Source of the DNA: Burkholderiaceae bacterium
GTDB lineage: Bacteria > Pseudomonadota > Gammaproteobacteria > Burkholderiales > Burkholderiaceae_C
Direction of reading: 5' to 3'
DNA: 64,000 nt
NCBI GenBank assembly: GCA_030123545.1
Contig: CP126124.1
Span: 2,976,001 to 3,040,000, forward strand
Shown here: positions 35,697 through 44,550 of the stretch, in pieces
How the letters are laid out: each line of letters starts with the position of its first letter
Numbering within the stretch: the first letter of the stretch is position 1
Position numbers and translations under genes: made by a program
The notes under the pieces: generated by a model
Told to the model about the DNA's origin: nothing
The model's database searches: none
What the model saw: the letters and a program-made list of their open reading frames with translations, nothing else

Positions 35697-36698
35697 ATGC
35701 ACTTGGTTGTACCGTTCACATGCGTCGCCTCCGGCGCATGCCGCGACGCGCTGAATGACTTGGCGCTGCCGCATCTGGATCGCCTGCTGCAGCGGCTGGC
35801 GCCCGCGGCTGTCGACCGCGGCGATCCGGCCAGCCTGACCCCGCCGCACGAGCGTGTGCTCGCGAAGGCGCTTGGTCTTTCGGCGCCGGACGGTTGCGTG
35901 CCCTGGGCCGCGCACGAGGCCGCCGGCGCCGGTCTCGATGAAGCCGGCGGCATCAACGCCGGAATGGATGCCGATCCGGACGCGCAGGGCACCCTCGGCG
36001 CCCCCAGCGATGCGTGGGCCTGGATCACGCCCTGCCACTGGCAGGTCCACGGCGCCGACCTGATGATGGCGAACCCGCGCGCGCTCGCGCTGCGGCCGGA
36101 CGAGTCGCAGGCGCTGCTGGCGGCGATGCGCCCTTTCTTCGAAGAAGACGGCATCGCGCTGCGCTATGCGGCGCCGGACCGCTGGCTCGCGCGCGGAGAG
36201 CCGCTGCGCGATCTCAGGGCGGCGTCGCTGGACCGGGTCGTCGGGCGCGAAATCGGCCGCTGGTTGCCGGCCGCGCCTGAGGCTGCGCCGCTGCGCCGGC
36301 TGCAGAACGAGATGCAGATGCTGCTGTACACGCACCCGGTGAACGACGAACGCAGCGCGCTCGCGCTCGCTCCGGTGAACTCGTTCTGGGTCAGCGGCGC
36401 CGGCGCGCTGCCGGCGCTCTGGCAGCCGCCGCAGCACGATGCGCCGCGGGTGATCGACGCGCTGAAGGACGCCGCGCTCGAGGACGATGCGGCGGCCTGG
36501 GCTGACGCGTGGCGCGCGCTCGATGCGGGAGAGCTTGCGGCCGCCGAACGCGCGCTGCACGGCGGCGAGCCGGTGCAGATCACGCTGTGCGGCGAGGCCG
36601 ACGCCTGGACCTTCGGGCCCGCGCAAATCGGCCTGACGCGCCAGATCATGAAAAGAATCGGCCATAAGCCGATATCCAGTCTTGGTTTTATGCTATGA
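35697..36698 (+). CDS. Conserved protein of unknown function upstream of recJ
   Basis: The 333-residue protein begins MHLVVPFTCVASG. It contains AWAWITPCHWQVHGADLMM and NEMQMLLYTHPVNDER, segments I associate with a family labelled phosphoglycerate mutase-like in related bacteria, but I see no catalytic motif of a known mutase. No membrane segments. It is divergent from lolC and its stop overlaps recJ (ATGA), so the two are coupled. A 17-bp palindrome spans the junction. Confidence 0.7.
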   Translation: MHLVVPFTCVASGACRDALNDLALPHLDRLLQRLAPAAVDRGDPASLTPPHERVLAKALGLSAPDGCVPWAAHEAAGAGLDEAGGINAGMDADPDAQGTLGAPSDAWAWITPCHWQVHGADLMMANPRALALRPDESQALLAAMRPFFEEDGIALRYAAPDRWLARGEPLRDLRAASLDRVVGREIGRWLPAAPEAAPLRRLQNEMQMLLYTHPVNDERSALALAPVNSFWVSGAGALPALWQPPQHDAPRVIDALKDAALEDDAAAWADAWRALDAGELAAAERALHGGEPVQITLCGEADAWTFGPAQIGLTRQIMKRIGHKPISSLGFML

Positions 36699-36708
36699 AA
36701 TTCATAGT
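36692..36708. repeat. 17-bp palindromic repeat, copy E (gene junction before recJ)
   Basis: GCTATGAAATTCATAGT lacks only the last C of the pattern. It contains both the stop of the upstream gene and the recJ start codon (36695). Confidence 0.55.
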
Positions 36709-38497
36709 TCGCGATGTCCCGCCGCGCGCCGCCTGGGCGCTCGAGCAAGCCGGCGTGCATCCGCTGCTCGCGCGCCTTTATGCGGCGCGCGGCGTGCAGC
36801 GCGCGGACGAACTCGACGACGGCCTGGCCCGGCTGCTCGCGCCCGATACTTTGACAGGCGCGTCTGACGCGGCCCGGCTGCTGGCCGACGCGATTCGCGA
36901 TGGCCGGCGCATCTGCATCGTCGCCGACTACGACTGCGACGGCGCGACCGCCTGCGCCGTGGCCTTGCGCGGGCTGCGCCTGCTCGGCGCTCGGCACACC
37001 GACTACCTGGTGCCGGATCGCATGGTCGACGGCTACGGCCTCACGCCAACGATCGCCGAACGCGTGGCAGAACGCGGCGCGGAACTGCTGGTCACGGTCG
37101 ACAACGGCATCGCCAGCGTCGAAGGCGTAGCGCGCGCGAAGGCGCTGGGTCTCGACGTGCTGGTCACCGACCACCACCTGCCGGGGCCCGAGCTGCCGGC
37201 GGCCGACGCGATCGTCAATCCGAACCAGCCGGGCTGCGCGTTCGAGAGCAAGGCGCTGGCCGGCGTCGGCGTGATGTTCTACCTGCTGCTCGCGCTGCGC
37301 GCCGAACTGCGCGTGCGCGGTGTGTTTGCTGCCCGACCGGCCGCCGGGTTGGCCCAAGACCAGCCCGCCCCTCCGGGGGGTGGTGAAGCACGCGAAGCGG
37401 CAAGCCTGGGGGCCTTGCTACCCGAGCCGCGGCTCGACGCGCTGCTGCCGCTGGTCGCACTCGGCACCGTGGCCGACGTGGTGCGGCTGGACGCGAACAA
37501 CCGCCGGCTCGTCGCGCAGGGGCTGAAACGCATCCGCGCCGGACAGGCGAGCGCCGGCATCGCGAGCCTGCTGCGCGCCGCCGGCCGCGACGCCAGCGCC
37601 GCGACCACGTTCGACCTCGGCTTTGCGCTCGGGCCGCGCATCAACGCGGCCGGGCGCCTCGCCGACATGACGCTCGGCATCGAATGCCTGCTGACCGACG
37701 ACGCGGCGCGCGCCGACGAGCTGGCACAGGCGCTCGATGCGATCAACCGCGAGCGGCGCGAAATCGAGGGCGGGATGCGCGAGGCGGCGCTCGCGCTGGC
37801 CGAGCCGCTGCTGGGCGGCGCGGATGCCGGCGCCGACACGCCGAGCGCGCTCAGCCTGTTCGATGCCGGGTTTCACGAAGGCGTGGTCGGTATCGTCGCC
37901 GCGCGCATCAAGGATCGCGTGAATCGCCCGACCTTCGTGTTCGCGGCGAGCCGCGCGCCGGGCCGCGGACATGAACTGAAGGGCTCGGGCCGATCGATTG
38001 CCGGCTTTCATCTGCGCGACGCGCTGGACCTCGTCGCCAAGCGCCACCCCGGCCTCTTGCTGCGCTTCGGCGGCCACGCGATGGCGGCCGGCTGCACCAT
38101 CGCCGACGACGGCTTCGAGCGCTTCAAGGGCGCGTTCGCCGCGGTCGCAGCCGAGTGGCTGGATGCGGCGACACTGGAGCGCCGCCTCGAGACCGACGGC
38201 GCGCTCGATCCGGCGTACCGGCGTGCGGACTTCGCCGACACGCTGCGCCGCGCGGTCTGGGGCCAGGGCTTCGCGGCGCCGCTGTTCTGCGAGGAGGTCG
38301 AGGTGGTGTCGCAGCGCATCGTCGGCAGCGGCCATCTGGCGCTGAAAATCAGGCACCAGGGGCAGCCGGTCGACGGCATCTGGTTCGGCCGCAGCGAGCC
38401 GGTGCCGGCGCGCGCGCGGCTCGCGTACCGGCTCGAGTTCGACGACTGGCAGGGTGCGCCGCGCGTGCGGTTCGTGGTCGAGGCCGCGGAAATCTAG
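36695..38497 (+). CDS. recJ: Single-stranded-DNA-specific exonuclease RecJ
   Basis: The 600-residue DHH-family 5'-3' exonuclease acts in recombination and mismatch repair. Motifs: VADYDCDGATACAVA (DHH motif I), VTVDNGIAS, VTDHHLPG (DHH), GLVA-type GVGVMFYLL, and the DHHA1 region LRFGGHAMAAGC. Between GVFAAR and PEPRLDALLPL lies an insertion of about 30 residues rich in Ala, Pro and Gly encoded by repeat R5. The reading frame is kept. Confidence 0.95.
   Translation: MKFIVRDVPPRAAWALEQAGVHPLLARLYAARGVQRADELDDGLARLLAPDTLTGASDAARLLADAIRDGRRICIVADYDCDGATACAVALRGLRLLGARHTDYLVPDRMVDGYGLTPTIAERVAERGAELLVTVDNGIASVEGVARAKALGLDVLVTDHHLPGPELPAADAIVNPNQPGCAFESKALAGVGVMFYLLLALRAELRVRGVFAARPAAGLAQDQPAPPGGGEAREAASLGALLPEPRLDALLPLVALGTVADVVRLDANNRRLVAQGLKRIRAGQASAGIASLLRAAGRDASAATTFDLGFALGPRINAAGRLADMTLGIECLLTDDAARADELAQALDAINRERREIEGGMREAALALAEPLLGGADAGADTPSALSLFDAGFHEGVVGIVAARIKDRVNRPTFVFAASRAPGRGHELKGSGRSIAGFHLRDALDLVAKRHPGLLLRFGGHAMAAGCTIADDGFERFKGAFAAVAAEWLDAATLERRLETDGALDPAYRRADFADTLRRAVWGQGFAAPLFCEEVEVVSQRIVGSGHLALKIRHQGQPVDGIWFGRSEPVPARARLAYRLEFDDWQGAPRVRFVVEAAEI
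37327..37420 (-). repeat. Dispersed GC-rich repeat, copy R5 (in frame inside recJ)
   Basis: In reverse complement it reads CCCCCAGGCTTGCCGCTTCG, then a CCCCCCGGAGGGG hairpin and CCCGGCGGCCGGTCGGGC, the same architecture as R3 and R4. It encodes about 31 residues inserted between conserved RecJ segments. Confidence 0.65.
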
Positions 38498-38536
38498 CGT
38501 TTTCATGCCAGAGCCGGCTCCCATGCTTCGCAGTTC

Positions 38537-38553
38537 GCTATTCAATCGATAGC
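38537..38553. repeat. 17-bp palindromic repeat, copy F (intergenic)
   Basis: GCTATTCAATCGATAGC lies in the 200-bp gap between recJ and the PHP gene, a perfect member of the GCTAY-N7-RTAGC family. Nothing else is evident in that gap apart from the PHP upstream region. Confidence 0.6.
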
Positions 38554-38697
38554 GCCGTCATGGTGCGGCCGGCGACGGTCCGCCGTCCACTACGCGCCGC
38601 TTTGTGGCCGCGCCCGGCGATCACGTCGCGTCTCGGGGACTGCGGCGTGCACACGAACGCCCGTGCAATACAACCTCTAAAATCAACGCAGAGCACC

Positions 38698-39543
38698 ATG
38701 CTGAACGCCGACCTTCACTGCCATTCCGTCGTCTCCGACGGCACGCTGACGCCCGAGCAACTCGCCGCGCGGGCCGGCGCGAACGGGGTCGGGTTGTGGG
38801 CGCTGACCGACCACGACGTGGTCGGCGGCCAAGCCCGCGCGCTCGCCGCGGCCCGCGCGAACGGCATGAACTACCTGACCGGCGTCGAAATCTCGATCAC
38901 CTTCGCCGGCGAGACCGTGCATATCGTCGGTCTCGGCTTCGACGCGGGCGATGCGCGCCTGGTGCAGGGCCTGGCGCGCACCCGCGGCGGCAGGAATGCA
39001 CGCGCGCACGAGATGGCCGAGAGCCTGGCGCGGGCCGGCATCGCCGGCGCCTACGAGGGTGCGCTGAAATACGCCGGCAATCCCGAGATGATCTCGCGCA
39101 CCCATTTCGCGCGCTATCTGGTCGAATCCGGCGTCTGTCGCGACACGCACGAGGTGTTCCGCAAGTACCTGACCGAAGGCAAGCCCGGCTTCGTGCCGCA
39201 CCGCTGGGCCACGCTGGCCGACGCGGTTCAGTGGATCACCGAGGGCGGCGGCATGGCGGTGATCGCGCACCCGGGCCGCTACCACTTTTCGCCGACCGAG
39301 GAATACGCGCTGTTCACCGAATTCAAGGCGCACGGCGGGCGCGCGGTCGAAGTCGTCACCGGCAGCCACACCCCGGCCGAGTACGTTCGCTATGGCGCCA
39401 TGGCGCGCGAATTCGACCTCGCCGCGTCGCGCGGCAGCGACTTCCACAGCCCGGGCGAGAGCCGGATCGACTTGGGGCAGCTGCCTGCGCTGCCGGGCGA
39501 TCTGACGCCGGTCTGGACCTTGCTGGCGGATCGCATCCAGTGA
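38698..39543 (+). CDS. PHP-domain phosphatase (nucleoside 3',5'-bisphosphate phosphatase-like)
   Basis: The 281-residue protein has the PHP metal-binding motifs DLHCHSVVSDGT at the N terminus, LTDHDVVGG, AHPGRYH and SRGSDFHSPGE at the C terminus. Homologues (YciV/RnaseAM, TrpH) hydrolyse pAp-type nucleotides and trim RNA 5' ends. It starts MLNADLHC at 38698. The order PHP, Sua5/YciO, M50, trpS is conserved in Burkholderiales. Confidence 0.9.
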   Translation: MLNADLHCHSVVSDGTLTPEQLAARAGANGVGLWALTDHDVVGGQARALAAARANGMNYLTGVEISITFAGETVHIVGLGFDAGDARLVQGLARTRGGRNARAHEMAESLARAGIAGAYEGALKYAGNPEMISRTHFARYLVESGVCRDTHEVFRKYLTEGKPGFVPHRWATLADAVQWITEGGGMAVIAHPGRYHFSPTEEYALFTEFKAHGGRAVEVVTGSHTPAEYVRYGAMAREFDLAASRGSDFHSPGESRIDLGQLPALPGDLTPVWTLLADRIQ

Positions 39544-39678
39544 CGGTATCGGCATCCGTGCGCCGCCGCGTGCGGCACCCGGTGGCACGCGCCTGCATGC
39601 GTGCCGTGCGGCGCCTGCCCGTTCCAGGCGCGTTCCCGTTCGATCACGCGGTGAACGCAACTTCGTTGGGTTGAGCGC

Positions 39679-40320
39679 ATGGCCCAGTATTTCGAAGTGC
39701 ACCCGACGAACCCGCAGCTGCGACTGCTCAAGCAGGCGACGGCGCTGCTGGATGGCGGCGGCATCGTCGCGGTGCCGACCGACTCCAGCTATGCGCTGGT
39801 CTGCCATCTGGACGACAAGGACGCGTCAGACCACCTGCGGCGCATCCGTGGCGTCGACGACAAGCACCACCTGACGCTGATGTGCCACGACCTGAGCGAA
39901 CTGGCGGCCTACGCGCGCGTCGACAACCGCCAGTACCGGTTGCTGAAAATGGCGACGCCCGGTCCCTACACCTTCATCCTGGAGGCGACGCGCGAGGTGC
40001 CGCGGCGCCTGAGCCACCCGCAGCGCAAGACGATCGGCCTGCGCGTGCCCACGCACCGGGTGTTGATCGAGCTGCTCGCGCTGCACGCCGGCCCGTTGCT
40101 GGCGACCACGCTGATCCCGCCGGGAGAGGCCGAGCCGCTGAACGACGCGCAGGACATCCGCAGCCGCTACGAGCGCCAGATCGCCGCGGTGATCGATGCC
40201 GGCGCCTGCGCGTCGCGCCCGACCACGGTGATCGACCTGACCGCGATGGGCCACGGCGGCGATCCGGTGCTGATCCGCCGCGGCGCCGGCGATCCCGCCG
40301 GCCTCGGCCTCGCGCTCTGA
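39679..40320 (+). CDS. L-threonylcarbamoyladenylate synthase family protein (Sua5/YciO/YrdC)
   Basis: The 213-residue protein has the YrdC-fold signature GGGIVAVPTDSSYALVC (near residue 26), the KHHLTLMCHDLSELAAYA stretch and the PGPYTFILEAT loop. The length and lack of a Sua5 C-terminal domain point to the YciO/TsaC-like branch, related to tRNA t6A synthesis. It is 13 bases upstream of the M50 protease gene. Confidence 0.9.
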   Translation: MAQYFEVHPTNPQLRLLKQATALLDGGGIVAVPTDSSYALVCHLDDKDASDHLRRIRGVDDKHHLTLMCHDLSELAAYARVDNRQYRLLKMATPGPYTFILEATREVPRRLSHPQRKTIGLRVPTHRVLIELLALHAGPLLATTLIPPGEAEPLNDAQDIRSRYERQIAAVIDAGACASRPTTVIDLTAMGHGGDPVLIRRGAGDPAGLGLAL

Positions 40321-40332
40321 CAGAATCGGGCC

Positions 40333-41004
40333 ATGGGCGACGCTTCCAACCTGATCCAGGCGATCGCGATCTACGCGCTGCCGGTGCTGTTCGCGATCAC
40401 CGTGCACGAGGCCGCGCACGGCTACGTCGCGCATCATTTCGGCGACAACACCGCCTGGGCGCTGGGCCGCGTCACGCTGAACCCGATCCCGCACGTCGAT
40501 CTGCTGGGCACGATCGTGATTCCGCTGGTGCTGTATTTCGCGACCAGCGGATCGTTCCTGTTCGGGTACGCGAAGCCGGTGCCGGTGAACTTCGGCCGGC
40601 TACGCAATCCGAAGCGCGACATGGTCTGGGTCGCGCTCGCCGGCCCCGCGGTCAACCTGCTGCAGGCGCTGCTGTGGGGCGTGCTGTTCTACCTGCTGCA
40701 AGGCATCGGCGTCACTGACCCGTTCTTCATGAAGATGTGCAGCGGCGGCGTGCTGGTCAACGTCGTGATGTTCGTGTTCAACCTGTTTCCGCTGCCGCCG
40801 CTCGACGGCGGCCGCATCCTGGTCGGGCTGCTGCCGTACCGGCAGGCGGCCGCCGTGTCGCGCATCGAACCCTGGGGCTTCTTCATCGTGATGGCGCTGG
40901 TGCTGGTCGGCGTGGTCAATTCGCTGTGGTTGCTGCCGCTGATGCACCTGACCTACGCCGTTCTCGACTTCGTGCTGTCGCCGCTGGCCGCGCTGCTCCG
41001 ATAA
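40333..41004 (+). CDS. Site-2 protease family membrane protein (M50)
   Basis: The 223-residue intramembrane metalloprotease has the zinc motif HEAAHGYVAHHFGD in its first membrane helix (HExxH, residues 22-26) and the third ligand in LFPLPPLDGGRIL near residue 160. No PDZ domain is present. Such short forms are common, with substrates unknown. It lies 12 bases upstream of trpS. Confidence 0.9.
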   Translation: MGDASNLIQAIAIYALPVLFAITVHEAAHGYVAHHFGDNTAWALGRVTLNPIPHVDLLGTIVIPLVLYFATSGSFLFGYAKPVPVNFGRLRNPKRDMVWVALAGPAVNLLQALLWGVLFYLLQGIGVTDPFFMKMCSGGVLVNVVMFVFNLFPLPPLDGGRILVGLLPYRQAAAVSRIEPWGFFIVMALVLVGVVNSLWLLPLMHLTYAVLDFVLSPLAALLR

Positions 41005-41015
41005 TCCCCTGGCCC

Positions 41016-42326
41016 ATGAATCAGCCCCTACGCGTCCTCACCGGCATCACCACCTCCGGCACGCCGCATCTCGGCAACTATGTCGGGGCGATCCGGCCCA
41101 CGGTGCGCGCGAGCCTGCGCCCCGGCACCGAGAGCTTCCTGTTCCTCGCCGACTACCATGCGCTGATCAAGGTCGGTGACCCGACGCGGGTGCAGCGCTC
41201 CACGCTGGAGATCGCCGCCTCGTGGCTCGCCGCCGGGCTCGACCCGGACCGGGTCACGTTCTACCGCCAGTCCGACATCGCCGAGATCCCGCAGCTGACC
41301 TGGCTGCTGACCTGCGTCACCGGCAAGGGGCTGCTGAACCGGGCGCATGCGTACAAGGCCGCGAACGACCAGAACGCGGCGGCGGGCCGCGACGCGGACG
41401 ATGGCGTCACGGCCGGCCTGTTCATGTACCCGGTGCTGATGGCGGCCGACATCCTGATGTTTCGGGCTACCCAAGTGCCGGTCGGGCGCGACCAGGTGCA
41501 GCACCTGGAGATGGCGCGCGACATCGCAGCCAGCTTCAACCACCTGTACGGCGAGCATCTGGTGCTGCCCGAGGCGGTGGTCGAGGAAGCGGTCGCGACG
41601 CTGCCCGGCCTGGACGGCCGCAAGATGAGCAAGAGCTACGACAACACGATCCCGCTGTTCGCGCCGCGCGATCAGTTGCGCCGCGCGATTCTCGGCATCG
41701 TGACCGACTCGCGCGCCCCGGGCGAGCCCAAGGAGATCGAGGGCTCCGCGCTGTTCCAGATCTACCAGGCCTTTGCCAGCGCGGACGAGGCGGCGGCAAT
41801 GCGCCGCGCCTATGCCGACGGCATCGCGTGGAGCGAGGTGAAGCAGCGGCTGTTCGAGCGCATCGACCTCGAGCTCGCGCCGATGCGGGGCGCCTACGAA
41901 TCGCTGATCGCGAACCCGGGCCGGGTCGAGGACATCCTGCGTGCCGGTGCCACGAAGGCGCGCGCGCTTGCGGCGCCGCTGATGACGACGCTGCGCGGCG
42001 CGGTCGGCCTGCGCGACCTGCATTCGCTGCCGTCCGAGCGCACCGCGAAGGCTTCGAAGCTCGCACTGCCGATGTTCAAGCAGTACCGCGAAGCCGACGG
42101 GCGTTTCCACTTCAAGCTGGTCGACGCGCACGGCAAGCTGCTGCTGGAGAGTCCGGGTTTCGAGAACCCAAAGGAGGCGGCGCAGGCGATGGCGCGTCTA
42201 CGCGCGCGCGGCGCGGCCGCGCTGCGCGAGGCCGGCGACGCGCTGCGGCCTGCGAGCGGCGTCGGCGCCGACCAGGTGGCCGCCGCGCTGGACCAGATCG
42301 ACGCCGGTGGCGCCGAGCGGCGCTGA
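41016..42326 (+). CDS. trpS: Tryptophanyl-tRNA synthetase
   Basis: The 436-residue class I synthetase has the HIGH-type TTSGTPHLGNYVGA (residues 12-25) and KMSKS (near 203). The C terminus carries about 100 extra residues beyond the minimal enzyme (FKLVDAHGKLLLESPGF region), an extension seen in Burkholderiales TrpRS. The ATG at 41016 begins MNQPLRVLTG. Confidence 0.95.
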   Translation: MNQPLRVLTGITTSGTPHLGNYVGAIRPTVRASLRPGTESFLFLADYHALIKVGDPTRVQRSTLEIAASWLAAGLDPDRVTFYRQSDIAEIPQLTWLLTCVTGKGLLNRAHAYKAANDQNAAAGRDADDGVTAGLFMYPVLMAADILMFRATQVPVGRDQVQHLEMARDIAASFNHLYGEHLVLPEAVVEEAVATLPGLDGRKMSKSYDNTIPLFAPRDQLRRAILGIVTDSRAPGEPKEIEGSALFQIYQAFASADEAAAMRRAYADGIAWSEVKQRLFERIDLELAPMRGAYESLIANPGRVEDILRAGATKARALAAPLMTTLRGAVGLRDLHSLPSERTAKASKLALPMFKQYREADGRFHFKLVDAHGKLLLESPGFENPKEAAQAMARLRARGAAALREAGDALRPASGVGADQVAAALDQIDAGGAERR

Positions 42327-42389
42327 TCCGCTTCCCCTGCTCTTCGCGGCACAATCGAATCACCAGCAAAGACAAAGCCAATCACCGAC

Positions 42390-42983
42390 ATGAGTCTTTA
42401 CGTCATCGACGACCACCCCTTGATGCGCGACGCGCTTGTGATGCTGCTACGCCGGCTGCGCAGCGGCGCCGACGTGATCGAGCTCGACCGGCTCAGCGAC
42501 GTGGGCGCGGCCGTGCAGCAGCATGGAGCGCCGGAGCTGTTCTGCCTGGACCTGAAGCTACCCGACACGTTCGGCGTGTCCGGCATCGTCGAGCTGAAGA
42601 ATCGCTATCCCGCGGCGCCGCTGGCGGTGTTTTCGGCCACGCCGGCGTCCGAGGTCGAAGAGCTGTGCATCGAGGCTGGCGCCGACGTCTACATCGAGAA
42701 GTCGTCCGGCGCGAAGGAGATCGCGTCCGCGCTGCACGCGCTGCTCACGCCGGACAGCACGTTCGACGATTCGACCGTGTCGGAGAACCGGCTGTCGAAA
42801 CGGCAGAAGCAACTGATCATCATGCTCGATCGGGGCCTGAGCAATCGCGAGATCGCCGACGAGCTGGGCATCAGCGAGCACACCGTCAAGGTGCACCTAT
42901 GGCGATTGTTCCGGCGCCTGGGCGTGAAGAGCCGGACGCAGACCGTGCACTTCGCCCGCACCCATGGCCTGCTCGGAAGCTGA
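42390..42983 (+). CDS. LuxR/NarL-family response regulator
   Basis: The 197-residue protein has a receiver domain with the acidic pair YVIDDHPLMRD, the phosphoacceptor Asp in LFCLDLKLPD and the conserved Lys in YIEKSSG. A LuxR-type helix-turn-helix follows (LSKRQKQLIIMLDRGLSNRE, then HTVKVHLWRLF). It is convergent with a histidine kinase whose frame overlaps its last 87 bases, so the two are likely partners. Confidence 0.9.
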   Translation: MSLYVIDDHPLMRDALVMLLRRLRSGADVIELDRLSDVGAAVQQHGAPELFCLDLKLPDTFGVSGIVELKNRYPAAPLAVFSATPASEVEELCIEAGADVYIEKSSGAKEIASALHALLTPDSTFDDSTVSENRLSKRQKQLIIMLDRGLSNREIADELGISEHTVKVHLWRLFRRLGVKSRTQTVHFARTHGLLGS

Positions 42984-44354
42984 CGCGGCGCCCCGCTGCG
43001 GCTCGCTGCGTTCGAGGGTGAGCTTGAATACGCTGCCGCGGCCGGGCCGGGAGTTCATCGTCACGCCGTGACCGAGCCGGCTCGACAGGCGGGCGACAAT
43101 CGCAAGTCCGAGGCCGAAACCATCGTCCGTGCCCTGGCGCTCCGGCACCTTGTAGAACTCCTGGAAGATATCGGCGTGGTGCCGGCTCTCGATGCCGATG
43201 CCGGTGTCCCAGACCTCGATCCGGATACCACCCGCGCAGCGGCGCGCGGCCAGCAGTACACCGCCGCGGTGCGTGTATTTCAGCGAGTTGCCGATCAGGT
43301 TGCCGAGAATGCGCTGCAACAGGATACGGTCCGACAGCACATGGCCCGGCACGCAATGCAGCCGCAGTGCGAGGCCCCGCGCGCGCGCCAGCGGCCGGTA
43401 TTGCAGTTCCATTTCGGCGAACAGCCAGGCCAGGTCCACGGGCTCGAGCCGGATCGTCGCGCGGCCCGAATTGAGTCGCTCCAGATCGAACAGCGAATCG
43501 AACAGCGCGTTCACCGCCCGCGTCGACTGCGCGATGCGCGGCACGATCTCGGGCGCTAGCGCGGGGTCGGTCGCCAGCCAGTCCGCGTAGAGCCCGAGCG
43601 CATGTACCGGCTGGCGCAGGTCGTGCGCGGCATTCGCCAGAAAGCGGTTCTTGGTCGCCACCGCGTCGAGCGCGGCCTGGGTCTGCCGCGTCAGCGACTC
43701 GATCAGCCGCGCGTTGCGGTACTGCAGTTCGACGTAGCCGCGGTGTGCCTCGTGCAGCTTGCGCCCGGTCTGGCGCAGCAGGATCCAGTAGAACACGACC
43801 AGCAGCAGCATCCAGTAGTGCGAGTGCGGCGCCGCGAAATGCAGGTCCCATGCGATGCGCCAGCCGACGACCGCGAGCACGGTCAGCGCCAGCGCGTTCG
43901 CGTAAGCGTACATGGTCTCGAGGTGGTTCGAGAAGCTGTTGACCGTGAAGGTGCCGAGGCCGATGATCATCAGCCAGCAGACGAACTGGGTGATCTGCGG
44001 CGTGCGATCGAAGCACAGCAGCGTCATCGAACCCCAGATGCAGGCGCTGAGCGGCCAAGTGAAGCCCCAGCGCGCCATGAACGCGCGCTGCGCCGCGGCA
44101 TCGGCATGGGCCAGCTCCTTGGTGTAGCGACGCATCAGCACGAGGCGCACGCCCGACACCAGCAGCACCGCCGCGGTCCAGATCGCAAGCGGCACTTTCG
44201 GCACGCTGCCGACCATCACGGCCACCGCCAACGGTACCAGCAGCAGCGCGGTGAACTGCAGTTGCGAGGCCGAGCGCATCAGGCTGCGGATCAACTCGCC
44301 GTCGATCCAGTCCTCTTCGGAGATCGGCGGCACCGGCGGGTTTTCTGCGGTCAT
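42897..44354 (-). CDS. Membrane sensor histidine kinase
   Basis: The 485-residue protein has about six hydrophobic segments in residues 20-200, then a HisKA domain with the phosphorylated His in NAAHDLRQPVHALG, N box GNLIGNSLKYTHRGG, G1 VWDTGIGI and G2 DDGFGLGLAIV. No periplasmic sensor domain is evident. The stop at 42897 lies inside the oppositely oriented response-regulator gene, giving an 87-base tail-to-tail overlap that encodes an Ala/Gln-rich tail beyond FKLTLERSE. The ATG at 44354 begins MTAENPPVPP. Confidence 0.88.
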   Translation of the reverse strand: MTAENPPVPPISEEDWIDGELIRSLMRSASQLQFTALLLVPLAVAVMVGSVPKVPLAIWTAAVLLVSGVRLVLMRRYTKELAHADAAAQRAFMARWGFTWPLSACIWGSMTLLCFDRTPQITQFVCWLMIIGLGTFTVNSFSNHLETMYAYANALALTVLAVVGWRIAWDLHFAAPHSHYWMLLLVVFYWILLRQTGRKLHEAHRGYVELQYRNARLIESLTRQTQAALDAVATKNRFLANAAHDLRQPVHALGLYADWLATDPALAPEIVPRIAQSTRAVNALFDSLFDLERLNSGRATIRLEPVDLAWLFAEMELQYRPLARARGLALRLHCVPGHVLSDRILLQRILGNLIGNSLKYTHRGGVLLAARRCAGGIRIEVWDTGIGIESRHHADIFQEFYKVPERQGTDDGFGLGLAIVARLSSRLGHGVTMNSRPGRGSVFKLTLERSEPQRGAASASEQAMGAGEVHGLRPALHAQAPEQSP

Positions 44355-44462
44355 CGATGAACTGTAGCCTGCTGCCGGACTACGGCAAGCCTGCTCACGG
44401 ATGGTAAACCACGGCCACCGCCCCGGCCCGCGCAGCGATCCCGCGTGCGCCACGCGGTTTAT

Positions 44463-44485
44463 AATATTTATCAAAAATACATCTT
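44463..44485 (+). promoter_or_regulatory. NsrR-like operator upstream of the truncated globin gene
   Basis: The right half AAATACATCTT (44475-44485) matches the NsrR half-site consensus AAATRCATCTT exactly. The left half AATATTTATCA matches AAGATGYATTT at 7 of 11 positions with the expected one-base spacer. It lies 65 bases before the globin start, in an AT-rich promoter region shared with the divergent kinase gene. NsrR is a nitric-oxide-sensing repressor known to control haemoglobins. Confidence 0.5.
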
Positions 44486-44550
44486 AAACTGGATGGCGGC
44501 TGCGGCATGGAGCCGCCTGGCCACCTGGACATTCGACGCAGGACCCCTCG

